DNA from: an uncultured Clostridia bacterium
GTDB taxonomy: Bacteria; Bacillota; Clostridia; Oscillospirales; Ruminococcaceae
DNA: 49,526 bases
Reading direction: 5' to 3'
NCBI GenBank assembly: GCA_947624745.1
Contig: CANQLR010000019.1
Span: 1-49,526 of the forward strand
This document shows positions 8,392 through 19,898 of the stretch, one piece after another. Position 1 is the first letter of the stretch. Every line of letters starts with the position of its first letter. The notes beneath the pieces were generated by a model. The model was not told the origin of the DNA, did not search any database, and saw only the letters and a list, made by a program, of their open reading frames with translations. Both the position numbers and the translations under genes were made by a program.

Positions 8392-8832
8392 ATGGCTTCA
8401 CAGGCCGGGTTTACGATCTCGAAGATCAAGCGGATCGGCGACCGAATCTTTCAAAAAATGCTCGAAAAGGCCGATATTTCGGAGTTTAACGGCGCGCAGG
8501 GGAAGCTCCTTTACATTCTTTGGCAGCGCGACGGCATCTCCGCGGCCGAGCTTGCGGGGCAGGCCGGCCTCGCCGTCACCACACTGACGAGCATGCTCGA
8601 CCGCATGGAGCGCTCGGGGCTGATCACGCGCGAGCCCGACCCTATGGATCGGCGCAAGACAAGGCTCGTTCTGACCGAGCGGACGAAGGCGCTGAAAGGC
8701 CGATACGACCGGCTTTCCGAGGACATGACCGAGGTCTATCTGCGCGGATTTTCGCCCGAGGAAACGGCGCTTTTCGAGGAGTATCTTGGGCGCGTTCTGA
8801 AAAATCTGGAGGAGGAAAATTCCAATGAATGA
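8392..8832 (+). CDS. MarR-family transcriptional regulator
   Basis: 146 residues with the MarR winged-helix layout: helical N-terminus, recognition region ISAAELAGQAGLAVTTLTSM, wing DPMDRRKTRLVLTE, and a long C-terminal helix for dimerisation. Members bind palindromic operators and are usually released by small phenolic or oxidising ligands. GGAGG at 8380-8384 is 7 bases before the ATG. The stop overlaps the start of the flavin-reductase-like gene by 8 bases, so the two form an operon and the regulator most likely controls its own promoter and this enzyme. The ligand cannot be inferred. Confidence 0.9.
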   Translation: MASQAGFTISKIKRIGDRIFQKMLEKADISEFNGAQGKLLYILWQRDGISAAELAGQAGLAVTTLTSMLDRMERSGLITREPDPMDRRKTRLVLTERTKALKGRYDRLSEDMTEVYLRGFSPEETALFEEYLGRVLKNLEEENSNE

Positions 8833-9406
8833 CAAAATTTCCATGCCGATCTCGAACGATTTCTGCCCGCAGACCCTGTTCTGCTACGGCACCTACTGCG
8901 CCGACGGCCGCCCCGATTTCGGCCTTTTCTGCTGGTTCAGCTACATCTGGGACGGCGAGCTCGGGGTCATGATGTGCATCGGCGACGAAAAGCAGACCAA
9001 GGACAACATCAAGCGAAACAGATACTTTTCTGCAAATCTTGTTACCGAGAAAATGCTGCCGATGGCTGACTATTTAGGAAACGCCGACGGCCGCGACCCC
9101 GCGAAGATCTCCCCCGATATATCCGTTGATAAAGGGCAAAATCTCGACGTCCCGATACTCTCGGAGAGCCCGGTGGTGTTCGAGCTTGAGGCGGTCAGGT
9201 CCTTCCCCTTGGAGGAAGGAGAGGTATTTTTCTGCAAAATAATAAATGTTTTAGTAGATAAACATTTAGCTGACCCCGCGGTGCCGGTCGGGGAGAAAAT
9301 GCGGGCGATTGCCCCGATCTCGACGACCTGCGAGACCTACTTCTCGTGGGGCGGAAAAGCCCTCGGCGGGTGGGGAGAGCCCTCGAAAAATTATCACAAA
9401 AATTAG
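8825..9406 (+). CDS. Flavin reductase-like (FMN-binding split barrel) protein
   Basis: 193 residues. The sequence has the shape of flavin-reductase-like domain proteins: an N-terminal stretch with PQTLFCYGT, a central AD-YLGNADGRD loop, and a C-terminal STTCETYFSWG. Such proteins bind FMN and either transfer hydride from NAD(P)H to flavin or act as flavin-dependent reductases. It is cytoplasmic, with no signal or membrane segment. Cotranscribed with the MarR regulator (8-base overlap), which suggests a response to redox-active or xenobiotic compounds; substrate unknown. An intrinsic terminator begins inside its stop codon. Confidence 0.75.
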   Translation: MNDKISMPISNDFCPQTLFCYGTYCADGRPDFGLFCWFSYIWDGELGVMMCIGDEKQTKDNIKRNRYFSANLVTEKMLPMADYLGNADGRDPAKISPDISVDKGQNLDVPILSESPVVFELEAVRSFPLEEGEVFFCKIINVLVDKHLADPAVPVGEKMRAIAPISTTCETYFSWGGKALGGWGEPSKNYHKN

Positions 9407-9428
9407 GAGCGCGGCCCGCTCCTTTTTC
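9405..9428 (+). terminator. Intrinsic terminator
   Basis: AGGAGCG (9405-9411), loop CGGCC, CGCTCCT (9417-9423), then TTTTTCTT. Ends the marR/flavin reductase operon. Confidence 0.8.
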
Positions 9429-9441
9429 TTGCCGAATTCTA

Positions 9442-9470
9442 TTGACAGCGGCCGATTTTGGGAGTATACT
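9442..9470 (+). promoter_or_regulatory. Promoter of the esterase/mannanase operon
   Basis: TTGACA at 9442-9447, 17 bases, TATACT at 9465-9470. GGAGGT at 9509-9514 then precedes ATG 9520. Confidence 0.7.
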
Positions 9471-9519
9471 GTAAACGGATAATTATATTTATTTGATTTT
9501 TTATCATGGAGGTGCTGAC

Positions 9520-10698
9520 ATGAACAAAACCGCGACCGCTGCCGATCAGGGCGGCTGGCGCTGCATTTTCGCGGCGGCGACCCAACCGTCTCAGGCCGAA
9601 ATGCTGCCGAAAAAGGCGGGCCTGTCCGGCTCGACCTGCCGCCACCAGCTTCAGGCGGCGATAGGCGGCAAAAAGATCCGCCTGAGCTTTTCAAACGAGC
9701 ATTCCGAAACGCTCGTCCCGCCGACCGAGCCGCTGATCATCGAGTCGGTGCATATCGCGAGGCTTATTAAGGCCGGGGAGCCCGATATCGACCTTTCGAG
9801 CGATACCCCGCTCACATTTTCCGGCAGCCCCGGGGTAAGTATTCCCGCGGGCGAGGTCGCAACCTCCGACGGGGTCGACTTTGAGTTTTCCCCGCTCGAA
9901 ACGCTGGCCGTGACGGTAAAATTCGGCAAAGTTCCCGCGTTTCCCGCCGTTCATCAGGAGGGCGACTGCGCGAGCTGGGTGATCTCGGGCGACCACGTCT
10001 CGGAGAATTTCACCCCCGAGGACTGGATGTGGAGCTACTTTTCCTTCTGCCGAGCAGACGTGGCGGCGGTGGACTGCGACACGCTCGTCTGCTTCGGCGA
10101 CTCGATAACCGACGGCGCTGTGTCGACCTTCAACGGCTTCGACGCATGGCCGGATATCCTTAAAAAACGGCTTCAGGCAGACCCCGCGACGGCGCACATC
10201 TCGGTCGTGAACACCGGAATCGGCGGAAACGCCATTTGGGGCGGCTGGGGAATGCCCGCGAAGCAGAGGTTCAGGCGGGACGCCCTCGACGTTCCCGGGG
10301 TGAAATACGTGATAATTCTCATTGGCACGAACGACATTCCCGGCGCGCGGGAGGACACCTCGCAGCGTATGATCGACGAGTATAAGGCGATGCTCTCGGC
10401 CTGCCGCGAGCGCGGTATAAAGGTCTTTGCGGGCACCGTCACGCCGTTCGGCGGAAACACAGTGTGGGAGTCGGATCTGCACGAGAGGATCCGCGACAAA
10501 ATAAACGCGTGGATGATGAGCGAGGGCGCGGGCTTCGACGGATATGTCGACTTTGCCTCGGCGGTCTGCGACCCCGCCGATCGCGAAAAGCTTAAGAAGG
10601 AAAACGATTCGGGCGACGGCCTCCACCCGAGTGCAAACGGTCACCGCCTTATGGGCGAGGAGGCCGCAAAGGTCGTCAAAAAGACGCTTTTAGGCTGA
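9520..10698 (+). CDS. SGNH/GDSL-family hydrolase with N-terminal beta domain
   Basis: 392 residues. The C-terminal two thirds is an SGNH hydrolase: block I VCFGDSITDGA with nucleophile S195, block II glycine in NTGIGGNA, block III IGTNDIPGA, and block V DGLHPSANGH giving D366/H369. The first 180 residues are probably a beta-sandwich domain of the kind found in two-domain carbohydrate acetylesterases. No signal peptide is seen, so it should be cytoplasmic. The GH26 mannanase gene starts 12 bases after its stop with its own ribosome site, so a role in removing acetyl groups from mannan oligosaccharides is a reasonable inference, not proven. Start ATG 9520 is preferred over an in-frame TTG at 9493 because of the GGAGGT. 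Confidence 0.82.
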   Translation: MNKTATAADQGGWRCIFAAATQPSQAEMLPKKAGLSGSTCRHQLQAAIGGKKIRLSFSNEHSETLVPPTEPLIIESVHIARLIKAGEPDIDLSSDTPLTFSGSPGVSIPAGEVATSDGVDFEFSPLETLAVTVKFGKVPAFPAVHQEGDCASWVISGDHVSENFTPEDWMWSYFSFCRADVAAVDCDTLVCFGDSITDGAVSTFNGFDAWPDILKKRLQADPATAHISVVNTGIGGNAIWGGWGMPAKQRFRRDALDVPGVKYVIILIGTNDIPGAREDTSQRMIDEYKAMLSACRERGIKVFAGTVTPFGGNTVWESDLHERIRDKINAWMMSEGAGFDGYVDFASAVCDPADREKLKKENDSGDGLHPSANGHRLMGEEAAKVVKKTLLG

Positions 10699-10710
10699 AA
10701 GGAGCAGATC

Positions 10711-12270
10711 ATGAAGTTAAATTACTTAAAGATAATTGCGCTCGCTTTATGCGTGAGCGTTCTGCTCTCGGGCTGCGGGTTCAGCTCGAAAAGGGCGATG
10801 GTCGACCCCTCGAAGGTCACCCCCGCCGAGAGCTACAGCTTTGAAAAGCTGACATTTTCGGGCATTGAGGAGCAGGATTTCTCCGCCCATCTTGAGGCCG
10901 AGGACGGCGAGCTTTCGAGCGGCGCGGCGATAAAAAAGGACAAGTCGGGCTTCTCGGGGGACGGGTACGTCGATATTTCGGACAACGCGGGGTTTAAACT
11001 CACGGTGGAGATACCCTCGAATCAGTTTTACAAGATAACCGTTCGCCATTGTGCAGGCGATCACAAGGAAAACGAGCTGATGTTCAACGGCAAAAAGGTC
11101 CTCGACATCTATTCCGAGGCGGGGGATTGGCAGGAAAGCTTGGCCGACGGCGTATTTTTGGAGGCGGGTGAGAATACCATCACCCTCGGCTCGGGGTGGA
11201 GTTGGTTCTCGATAGATTCGATCGACATCGAGAACGGCGTATCCATCGACGACAGCGTTTATTCCGGCATGTCCGAGACCCTCTCGAACGAATACGCCAA
11301 CCTCAAAACTCAGAATATTTACCAGTACCTGCGGGCGGTCTACGGCAAGCGAACCCTCGCCGGGCAGTGCACCGACTACGGCAACAACACCGAGACCGAC
11401 GCGCTTTATCTCGGCCTCGGGAAATACCCCGCTATAAGGGCGTTCGACTTCATCTTCGACAGCCCGAGCTATCCTTACCAAAACGACCGCCCCGCGAAGG
11501 ACTACGACCTCGCTATCGAGTGGAGCAAGGACGGCGGGCTCGTCGTCTATGACTGGCATTGGCACGCGCCCTGCGGCGGCCCCGATTTTTACACCGAAAA
11601 TACGACGTTTCGGCTCTCGAACGCCGTGACCGACAAGGACATCGCGCACATGGATCTTGACGACATCAAGGCGCTCTACGACGGCGGCGAGATTTCGGAG
11701 GAGGCTTACAAGCTCGTCAGCGACATCGACGTGATTTCCGGATATCTCCAGAAGCTTGAGGACAACAACGTCACCGTGCTCTGGAGGCCTCTCCACGAGG
11801 CCGCCGGCGGCTGGTTCTGGTGGGGAGCGTCGGGCTCCGAGCCGTACAAGTGGCTCTGGAGGCTGATGTATGAGCGCATGACCGACTATTTTGAACTTGA
11901 CAACCTCATCTGGGTCTGGAACGCGCAGGACGAGGAGTGGTACCCCGGCGACGACTACTGCGACATCGCGGCGATAGACATCTACGGCGCGGCTCACGAC
12001 TACGGCACCTCCCCCGCTACTCTTGCGGACATGCGCAACTGGTCCGACGGCGACAAGATGGTCACGATGAGCGAATGCGCGACCATGCCCGACCCCGACC
12101 TCATCGTCCGGGATAACGCCTACTGGCTCTGGTTCGCGGTCTGGAACTGGGACTACATCGTCAAGGACGGCACCACCGAGCTTTCGGGGGCTTACACCGA
12201 CCTCGAAATGATGAAAAAGGTCTATGACAGCGAGGTTATTATTACAAGAGACGAGTTGCCGAAATTCTGA
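10711..12270 (+). CDS. GH26 endo-mannanase lipoprotein with CBM35-like domain
   Basis: 519 residues. A lipoprotein signal peptide ends in LLSGC with the lipidated Cys22. Residues about 45-165 look like a carbohydrate-binding module of the CBM35/CBM6 fold (EAEDGELSSGA at the start, WFSIDSIDIE at the end). Residues about 195-519 are a glycoside hydrolase family 26 domain: GQCTDYG, DWHWHAP, acid/base E363 in RPLHEAAGGWFWWG, a WVWNAQ stretch, and nucleophile E455 in TMSECA. Family 26 is mainly beta-1,4-mannanase; mannobiose-releasing activity at the cell surface is likely. It is paired with the SGNH esterase. A hairpin terminator follows. Confidence 0.92.
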   Translation: MKLNYLKIIALALCVSVLLSGCGFSSKRAMVDPSKVTPAESYSFEKLTFSGIEEQDFSAHLEAEDGELSSGAAIKKDKSGFSGDGYVDISDNAGFKLTVEIPSNQFYKITVRHCAGDHKENELMFNGKKVLDIYSEAGDWQESLADGVFLEAGENTITLGSGWSWFSIDSIDIENGVSIDDSVYSGMSETLSNEYANLKTQNIYQYLRAVYGKRTLAGQCTDYGNNTETDALYLGLGKYPAIRAFDFIFDSPSYPYQNDRPAKDYDLAIEWSKDGGLVVYDWHWHAPCGGPDFYTENTTFRLSNAVTDKDIAHMDLDDIKALYDGGEISEEAYKLVSDIDVISGYLQKLEDNNVTVLWRPLHEAAGGWFWWGASGSEPYKWLWRLMYERMTDYFELDNLIWVWNAQDEEWYPGDDYCDIAAIDIYGAAHDYGTSPATLADMRNWSDGDKMVTMSECATMPDPDLIVRDNAYWLWFAVWNWDYIVKDGTTELSGAYTDLEMMKKVYDSEVIITRDELPKF

Positions 12271-12293
12271 AAAAGCCCTATATAAAAGCTTCG

Positions 12294-12323
12294 CGCCTTC
12301 CGAAACGGGAGGCGTGAATTTTT
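12294..12323 (+). terminator. Intrinsic terminator after the mannanase gene
   Basis: CGCCTTCC (12294-12301) pairs with GGGAGGCG (12307-12314) with one wobble, followed by AATTTTT. Confidence 0.7.
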
Positions 12324-12333
12324 GCTGTAACCG

Positions 12334-12436
12334 TTGACTGCACAGCGAAAACGGTGTATAATAACATAAAAGAAAGGCGGCGGAAAACGCTTTATCTCAA
12401 AACCCGCCGTCGAACGAAGGATACTTTTCGAGATAA
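12334..12436 (+). promoter_or_regulatory. Promoter and candidate Rrf2 operator
   Basis: TTGACT at 12334-12339, 17 bases, TATAAT at 12357-12362. The leader carries TTATCTC (12392-12398) and its reverse complement GAGATAA (12430-12436), and a GGCGG/CCGCC pair around the first. The split dyad could be a downstream operator for the Rrf2 protein or an RNA structure. Confidence 0.6.
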
Positions 12437-12451
12437 GAAACGGGGGTCAAA

Positions 12452-12871
12452 ATGAAAATATCGTCAAGATTTACTGTCGCGGTGCACGCGCTTTTGGCAA
12501 TTTATGCCTTTGAGGGCAAGCGAAAGCTCACGAGCGAGTTTATCGCCGGGAGCATCGGGGTGAACCCGGTGGTGGTCCGCCGAACGCTTATGAGCCTTAA
12601 GGCGGCGGGGCTATGCGAGGTCAGGGCCGGAACGGGAGGCGCTATTGCCCTCAAGCCCGCCTCGGAGGTCACGCTTTTCGACGTCTACAGGGCGGTCGAC
12701 TGCACGCAGGGGAGCATTTTCAACTTCCACCCCGCGCCGAACCCGAATTGCCCGGTGGGGAAAAATATCCATTTTTTCCTCGACCCATGCCTCGAAAGAG
12801 CCCAGAAAGCGATGGAGGGGGAGCTGAAAAAGACGAGGCTTTCGGATCTTATGAAGGAATTTCCCGCGTGA
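12452..12871 (+). CDS. Rrf2-family transcriptional regulator
   Basis: 139 residues starting MKISSRFTVAVHALLAI, the standard Rrf2 opening helix, followed by a winged helix (LTSEFIAGSIGVNPVVVRRTLMS) and an RAGTGGAIAL wing. Rrf2 proteins sense Fe-S clusters, redox state or, in the CymR/YwnA branches, protein partners or aldehydes. Cysteines at DC and NPNC are present but not in the three-cysteine IscR spacing, so an Fe-S cluster is not supported. It belongs to the YwnA-like subgroup by overall appearance (inference). The D-2-hydroxyacid dehydrogenase starts 33 bases downstream and is the likely regulated partner. Confidence 0.88.
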   Translation: MKISSRFTVAVHALLAIYAFEGKRKLTSEFIAGSIGVNPVVVRRTLMSLKAAGLCEVRAGTGGAIALKPASEVTLFDVYRAVDCTQGSIFNFHPAPNPNCPVGKNIHFFLDPCLERAQKAMEGELKKTRLSDLMKEFPA

Positions 12872-12904
12872 GCGGGGCATACTAAGGCTAAAGGAGGGCT
12901 TTTT

Positions 12905-13936
12905 ATGAACATCGCTTTTTTCGACTCCCGTCCCTACGACCTGCCCGCATTTAAGGCGCTTGCGGGGCAGGCGGGGCTTGATTTTCGCTTTTACGAGACC
13001 CGCCTCGGGCCGGACACCGCGTCCCTGGCGGCGGGGTGCGAGGCGGTCTGCATCTTCGTGAACGACGACGCCTCGGGCGAGGTGATCGACTCGCTCTACG
13101 GCCTCGGGGTGAGGCTTATCGCGCTTCGCTGCGCGGGTTACAACAACGTCGACATCTCGCGGGCGTTCGGGAAAATCCACGTCCTGCACGTCCCGGCGTA
13201 TTCGCCCTATTCCGTCGCCGAGCACGCAATGGCGCTGCTTTTAACGTCGATCCGCCGCATTCACAAGGCATATATCCGCTCGCGGGACTTCAACTTTTCG
13301 CTCGACGGGCTGACCGGGTTCCAGCTTTTCGGAAAGACGGTCGGCGTCATCGGCACGGGCAGGATTGGCCGCGTTTTTGCGGACATCTGCCGCGGGTTCG
13401 GGATGAAGGTAATCGCCTACGACAAGTTTCCCGACGAAAGCTCGGGGATAGAATACGTTTCCCTCGACGAGCTTTTCGGGCGCTCCGACGTTATCTCGCT
13501 GCACTGCCCGCTGACCGAGGAGACCCACCACATCATCGGGCGGGAAACGTTAAGCAAGCTAAAGACCGGCGTGGTTATCGTGAACACCTCGCGGGGCGCT
13601 CTCATCGACGCGGAGGCGCTTTTGGAGGGCATTAAGCAGCGAAAGATCGGCGCCGCCTGCCTCGACGTCTACGAGGAGGAGTCGGACGTTTTCTTCCACG
13701 ATTTTTCGGGGCATATCATGTCGGACGACACCTTGGCGCGGCTCATATCCATGCCGAACGTCATCGTCACCGGGCACCAGGCGTTTCTCACGGAGGAGGC
13801 GCTTAAGAGCATTGCCGAGACGACCGTCTCGAACATCGTCGGGTTCATGCGGGACGGCCGCTCGGAAAACGAGCTCTGCTACCGCTGCGGCAGGATCGAG
13901 AGCTGCAAAAAGGGCTCCCGAGGGAAGTGCTTCTGA
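12905..13936 (+). CDS. D-2-hydroxyacid dehydrogenase with Cys-rich tail
   Basis: 343 residues of the D-lactate dehydrogenase/LdhA type. The NAD-binding domain has VIGTGRIGRVF, catalytic Arg in NTSRGALID, Glu in DVYEEE and His in VTGHQAFLT. It should reduce pyruvate or a related 2-oxoacid with NADH in the cytosol. After the usual end of the family the protein continues with a tail of spacing C-x2-C-x5-C-x7-C and several Lys/Arg, which I do not recognise from classical LdhA and which might bind a metal. GGAGG lies 9 bases before the ATG. Probably cotranscribed with rrf2, hinting at redox control of fermentation. Its stop abuts the stop of the convergent XRE gene. Confidence 0.88.
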   Translation: MNIAFFDSRPYDLPAFKALAGQAGLDFRFYETRLGPDTASLAAGCEAVCIFVNDDASGEVIDSLYGLGVRLIALRCAGYNNVDISRAFGKIHVLHVPAYSPYSVAEHAMALLLTSIRRIHKAYIRSRDFNFSLDGLTGFQLFGKTVGVIGTGRIGRVFADICRGFGMKVIAYDKFPDESSGIEYVSLDELFGRSDVISLHCPLTEETHHIIGRETLSKLKTGVVIVNTSRGALIDAEALLEGIKQRKIGAACLDVYEEESDVFFHDFSGHIMSDDTLARLISMPNVIVTGHQAFLTEEALKSIAETTVSNIVGFMRDGRSENELCYRCGRIESCKKGSRGKCF

Positions 13937-14824
13937 CTAATCCTTTATCTCGGCCGGGGGAGACGCCTTGCGCTCCCGCTCGATCTCTACCGTCGCCCAA
14001 AGGGTCGCCGACGCGCAGACGAGGACGTAGACTATCACGAAGGCGGCGCCGGCGGTGAGCTTCAGCCAGTCGGGGAGGGTGGAGTAAAAGCTCTCGTGAT
14101 AGACCGTTTTGTACTTTATCGGGGTATAGCCCATGTCGACATCGAGTTCCGGGAGCTCCGGGTCGCTTGCGACGGTCACGGGGGGCGCTTCCGCGCCGTT
14201 ATGCTCCGAGATCGGCTCGTCGGGCTGCTCCGGGCGGACGGCGACCGTCTCGCTGTAGCCGAAGATCACGCGCTCGTTGGTCAGCGTGAGCGGGAACGCC
14301 GAGACTGCATGGGCGACCGCGGCGTTATATAAAAGGCTGCACGCCAAAAACGCCACCGCCCAGACGTTTGCACGGGTAAATTCAAGAGCGTTTCGCTTCT
14401 GCTCCCTCTTTGTGAGCCTCACCTGCCCGAGGCCGAATACCGTCAGCCCAATGACTATCATGACGAAGGCGACGAGCGCGCTGAAAAGGTGCCCGGTCGG
14501 GCCTCCCGTGCGGTCTACTGCCGAGATGAACCCGCCGATTATCACCCCGAGGAAAATAAGCGCCGTCCCGACGATGTCATAGGGCTTCGCGGGGCGCTTT
14601 TTTCTCACCGGAAGCTCGCTCAAAGGCTCAATCCCCTTTAAAATGTAGTCGGTCGAAACGCCGAAAACGTCGCTTAACGCCATTATCTTTTCGATCTCGG
14701 GGAGGGACTGCTCCGACTCCCACTTGCTGACCGCCTGCCGCGACACGCCGCACATCTCGGCGAGCTCCTCCTGCGAAAGATCCCGCGACCTTCTGAGCAT
14801 TGAAATTCTGTCTCCGATTGTCAT
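13937..14824 (-). CDS. XRE-family regulator with membrane domain
   Basis: 295 residues. Residues 5-60 are a Cro/C1-type helix-turn-helix (LSQEELAEMCGVSRQAVSKWE), then a linker rich in Lys/Pro and four hydrophobic helices (about 80-102, 112-134, 155-175 and 255-277), with a hydrophilic stretch of about 75 residues before the last one. HTH proteins with a C-terminal membrane part are common in Clostridia and are thought to respond at the membrane; the signal is unknown. AAAGGA precedes the ATG. Its 3' end directly abuts the dehydrogenase gene on the other strand with no room for a separate terminator. Confidence 0.8.
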   Translation of the reverse strand: MTIGDRISMLRRSRDLSQEELAEMCGVSRQAVSKWESEQSLPEIEKIMALSDVFGVSTDYILKGIEPLSELPVRKKRPAKPYDIVGTALIFLGVIIGGFISAVDRTGGPTGHLFSALVAFVMIVIGLTVFGLGQVRLTKREQKRNALEFTRANVWAVAFLACSLLYNAAVAHAVSAFPLTLTNERVIFGYSETVAVRPEQPDEPISEHNGAEAPPVTVASDPELPELDVDMGYTPIKYKTVYHESFYSTLPDWLKLTAGAAFVIVYVLVCASATLWATVEIERERKASPPAEIKD

Positions 14825-14870
14825 TTTTTACATCCTTTCCCGGGCACCTGCCCGCATCTTAAAATTGTAT

Positions 14871-14899
14871 AAGCCGCCAGAGCTTTCCTCTGACGGCTT
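14871..14899. promoter_or_regulatory. 12-bp dyad in the XRE gene leader
   Basis: AAGCCGCCAGAG (14871-14882), loop CTTTC, CTCTGACGGCTT (14888-14899): twelve pairs with one wobble. It lies about 50 bases upstream of the XRE start, next to TATGAT-like sequence, and could be the regulator's operator or the terminator of the MBL operon (little T run). Confidence 0.5.
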
Positions 14900-14996
14900 T
14901 ATCATAGCATATTTTTCGGTTGATTTCTACCAACCGCGCGAAAAAACCTGTCAACCCGGGGTTGCTTTTTCGGTAGAATCGGGCTTTTCGGGGTTT

Positions 14997-15574
14997 TCAT
15001 TCGGCGGGGATAAAATTTTCTCCCTTAATTCGGCGCGAGAATATCTTTTCGAGGCGGGATATCTCCTCGCCCCTATTTCGCAGCCTCGGGGCCTCGTGGC
15101 TCAAAACAAGCCGCTCGGCGCTAAGGCTTTTGAGGCAGTTTATCGTGCTTTTTAAGATCCCGATGTCGTAGCCGCGATGGCCGGGGTAAAGGCTGTCTCC
15201 CAAAAACGCGAGGCCGCCGTACTCCAGCCCGAGGGACCCCTTCGCGTGCACCGAAGGCACCGAAAATAGCCTCACGCCGTCGATATACATCTCTCCCGAA
15301 ACCGCAATTCCCCGCCCCGCGCGCTTTATAAAGTACCCACCGCCGTAGAGCTCTGCGGGGTGAACGCGGGAGAGGTTCCCTGCGTGGTCCCGATGAAAAT
15401 GGGAGACGGCGGCGCGAAATTCGCTTAATGAGTTTAAATACTCCGCAGCTTCAAAGCTCGCCCCGAGATCGTACGCCCAGAGGCCGCAGGGGGTATCGAG
15501 CAAAAATACCTCGGCCGAAAGGGGATCCGAACTGGCGGGAATGTATGTGATCTTTTCGCAAAGCTTTTGCGCAG

Positions 15575-15578
<4 letters not shown>
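14997..15578 (-). CDS. MBL-fold metallohydrolase
   Basis: 193 residues. The metal-binding signature SHFHRDHAGN (HxHxDH) is at about residues 59-68, and further ligands are likely in GDSLYPG and LSHEAP. It is short for the fold, with no added domains, so it belongs with glyoxalase-II-like or uncharacterised MBL hydrolases; the substrate cannot be told. No signal peptide. Its ATG overlaps the stop of msrC by 4 bases (ATGA), so it is the third gene of the beta-galactosidase operon. Confidence 0.82.
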
Positions 15579-19172
<3,594 letters not shown>

Positions 19173-19192
19173 ACAGCCTCCGCGATAATTCA

Positions 19193-19221
19193 ACTATAGC
19201 ACACTTTCGGGAGGTTTGCAA
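19193..19221 (-). promoter_or_regulatory. lacZ operon promoter
   Basis: Minus strand TTGCAA (19221-19216), 17 bases, TATAGT (19198-19193). The transcript would have a leader of about 130 bases. Confidence 0.65.
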
Positions 19222-19339
19222 TGAGAAAGTCTGCAAATTTTGGGGGAAGAAGTTGCAAAGGGGGTATTTGTTGAGCGCGGGAAAGGGAAGCTCGCTCAAA
19301 ACTGTGATTCGGCAGAGGATGCGGATGTTGTGATGGTGG

Positions 19340-19429
19340 GGCGAAGCCCCGGCCGCCCGCGAAGCGGGCGGCGGTTCAGCCACGCTTGCGTGGTCGAACG
19401 TGAGCCGAAGGCTCACTCGGGGCTTCGCC
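19340..19429. repeat. Branched palindromic element A
   Basis: Outer stem GGCGAAGCCCC (19340-19350) pairs perfectly with GGGGCTTCGCC (19419-19429). Inside are three separate hairpins: 19352-19372 (9 pairs, loop GAA), 19380-19393 (CCACGC-tt-GCGTGG) and 19400-19416 (GTGAGCC-gaa-GGCTCAC). This is a cloverleaf-like four-way fold with no tRNA features. A GCACTTT/AAAGTGC hairpin follows at about 19440-19468. Confidence 0.8.
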
Positions 19430-19588
19430 GCGCTGGGTCTGCACTTTGCTTCAGTGAGGCGGAAAAGTGCAGGCATGCTGCAAGTAGAGGCACGAAGGCG
19501 GGGCAATGCTGCAAAAACCGGGGAGGAGCGGCCCAACGGTGCGGTTTCTGCACTTTACTGCAGCAAGGCAGAAAAGTGCGGGCATGGG

Positions 19589-19680
19589 GGCGAAGCCCCC
19601 GCCGACCACGGAGTGGCCGGCGGGCCGGGAGGCTCCGCCTCCCGGTTGCGCGGAGCAAAGCTCCGCACAGGGGCTTCGCC
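19589..19680. repeat. Branched palindromic element B
   Basis: Same outer stem (19589-19599 with 19670-19680). Its three arms have unrelated sequences but the same design: 19601-19621 (GCCGACCAC-gga-GTGGCCGGC), 19625-19645 (CCGGGAGGC-tcc-GCCTCCCGG) and 19650-19666 (GCGGAGC-aaa-GCTCCGC). Confidence 0.8.
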
Positions 19681-19687
19681 GCACGCA

Positions 19688-19779
19688 GGCGAACCCTCGC
19701 GGCGGCAGCGGAGCTGCCGCCGCGCCGCACACGCAAGCGTGTACGGCTCAGGCGCGCGGAGCGCGCCTGAGGGTTCGCC
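19688..19779. repeat. Branched palindromic element C
   Basis: Outer stem is a compensated variant, GGCGAACCCTC (19688-19698) with GAGGGTTCGCC (19769-19779). Arms: 19699-19723 (11 pairs, loop GGA), 19729-19742 (ACACGC-aa-GCGTGT) and 19748-19770 (TCAGGCGCGC-gga-GCGCGCCTGA). The matched change on both sides of the outer stem argues that pairing is what is kept. Confidence 0.8.
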
Positions 19780-19838
19780 CCCCTGTCGCCGCACTTTACT
19801 TACCTGCCGCAGTAAAGCACAATCAGCGCCCCCTCCCC

Positions 19839-19867
19839 TTGACAACCCTCCCGCGTTATGCTACAAT
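19839..19867 (+). promoter_or_regulatory. Promoter of the barnase/barstar pair
   Basis: TTGACA at 19839-19844, 17 bases, TACAAT at 19862-19867, about 32 bases before the ATG at 19899. Confidence 0.75.
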
Positions 19868-19898
19868 ATTCCTACAATTTTCCGAAAGAGGGCTTGAT

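Noticed and set aside
9691-10644. 317-codon frame on the minus strand
   Set aside because: Antisense of the SGNH hydrolase, no recognisable domain.
10747-11997. 416-codon frame on the minus strand
   Set aside because: Antisense of the GH26 mannanase; arginine- and valine-rich nonsense composition.
19340-19429. Possible tRNA because of the cloverleaf shape
   Set aside because: No acceptor CCA region, no TTCRANY T-loop, arms far too long and GC-rich, and copies differ in every arm.
19413-19897. Several overlapping frames of 90-165 codons
   Set aside because: All lie in elements A-C and their linkers; both strands and several frames are open at once, typical of GC-rich palindromes.
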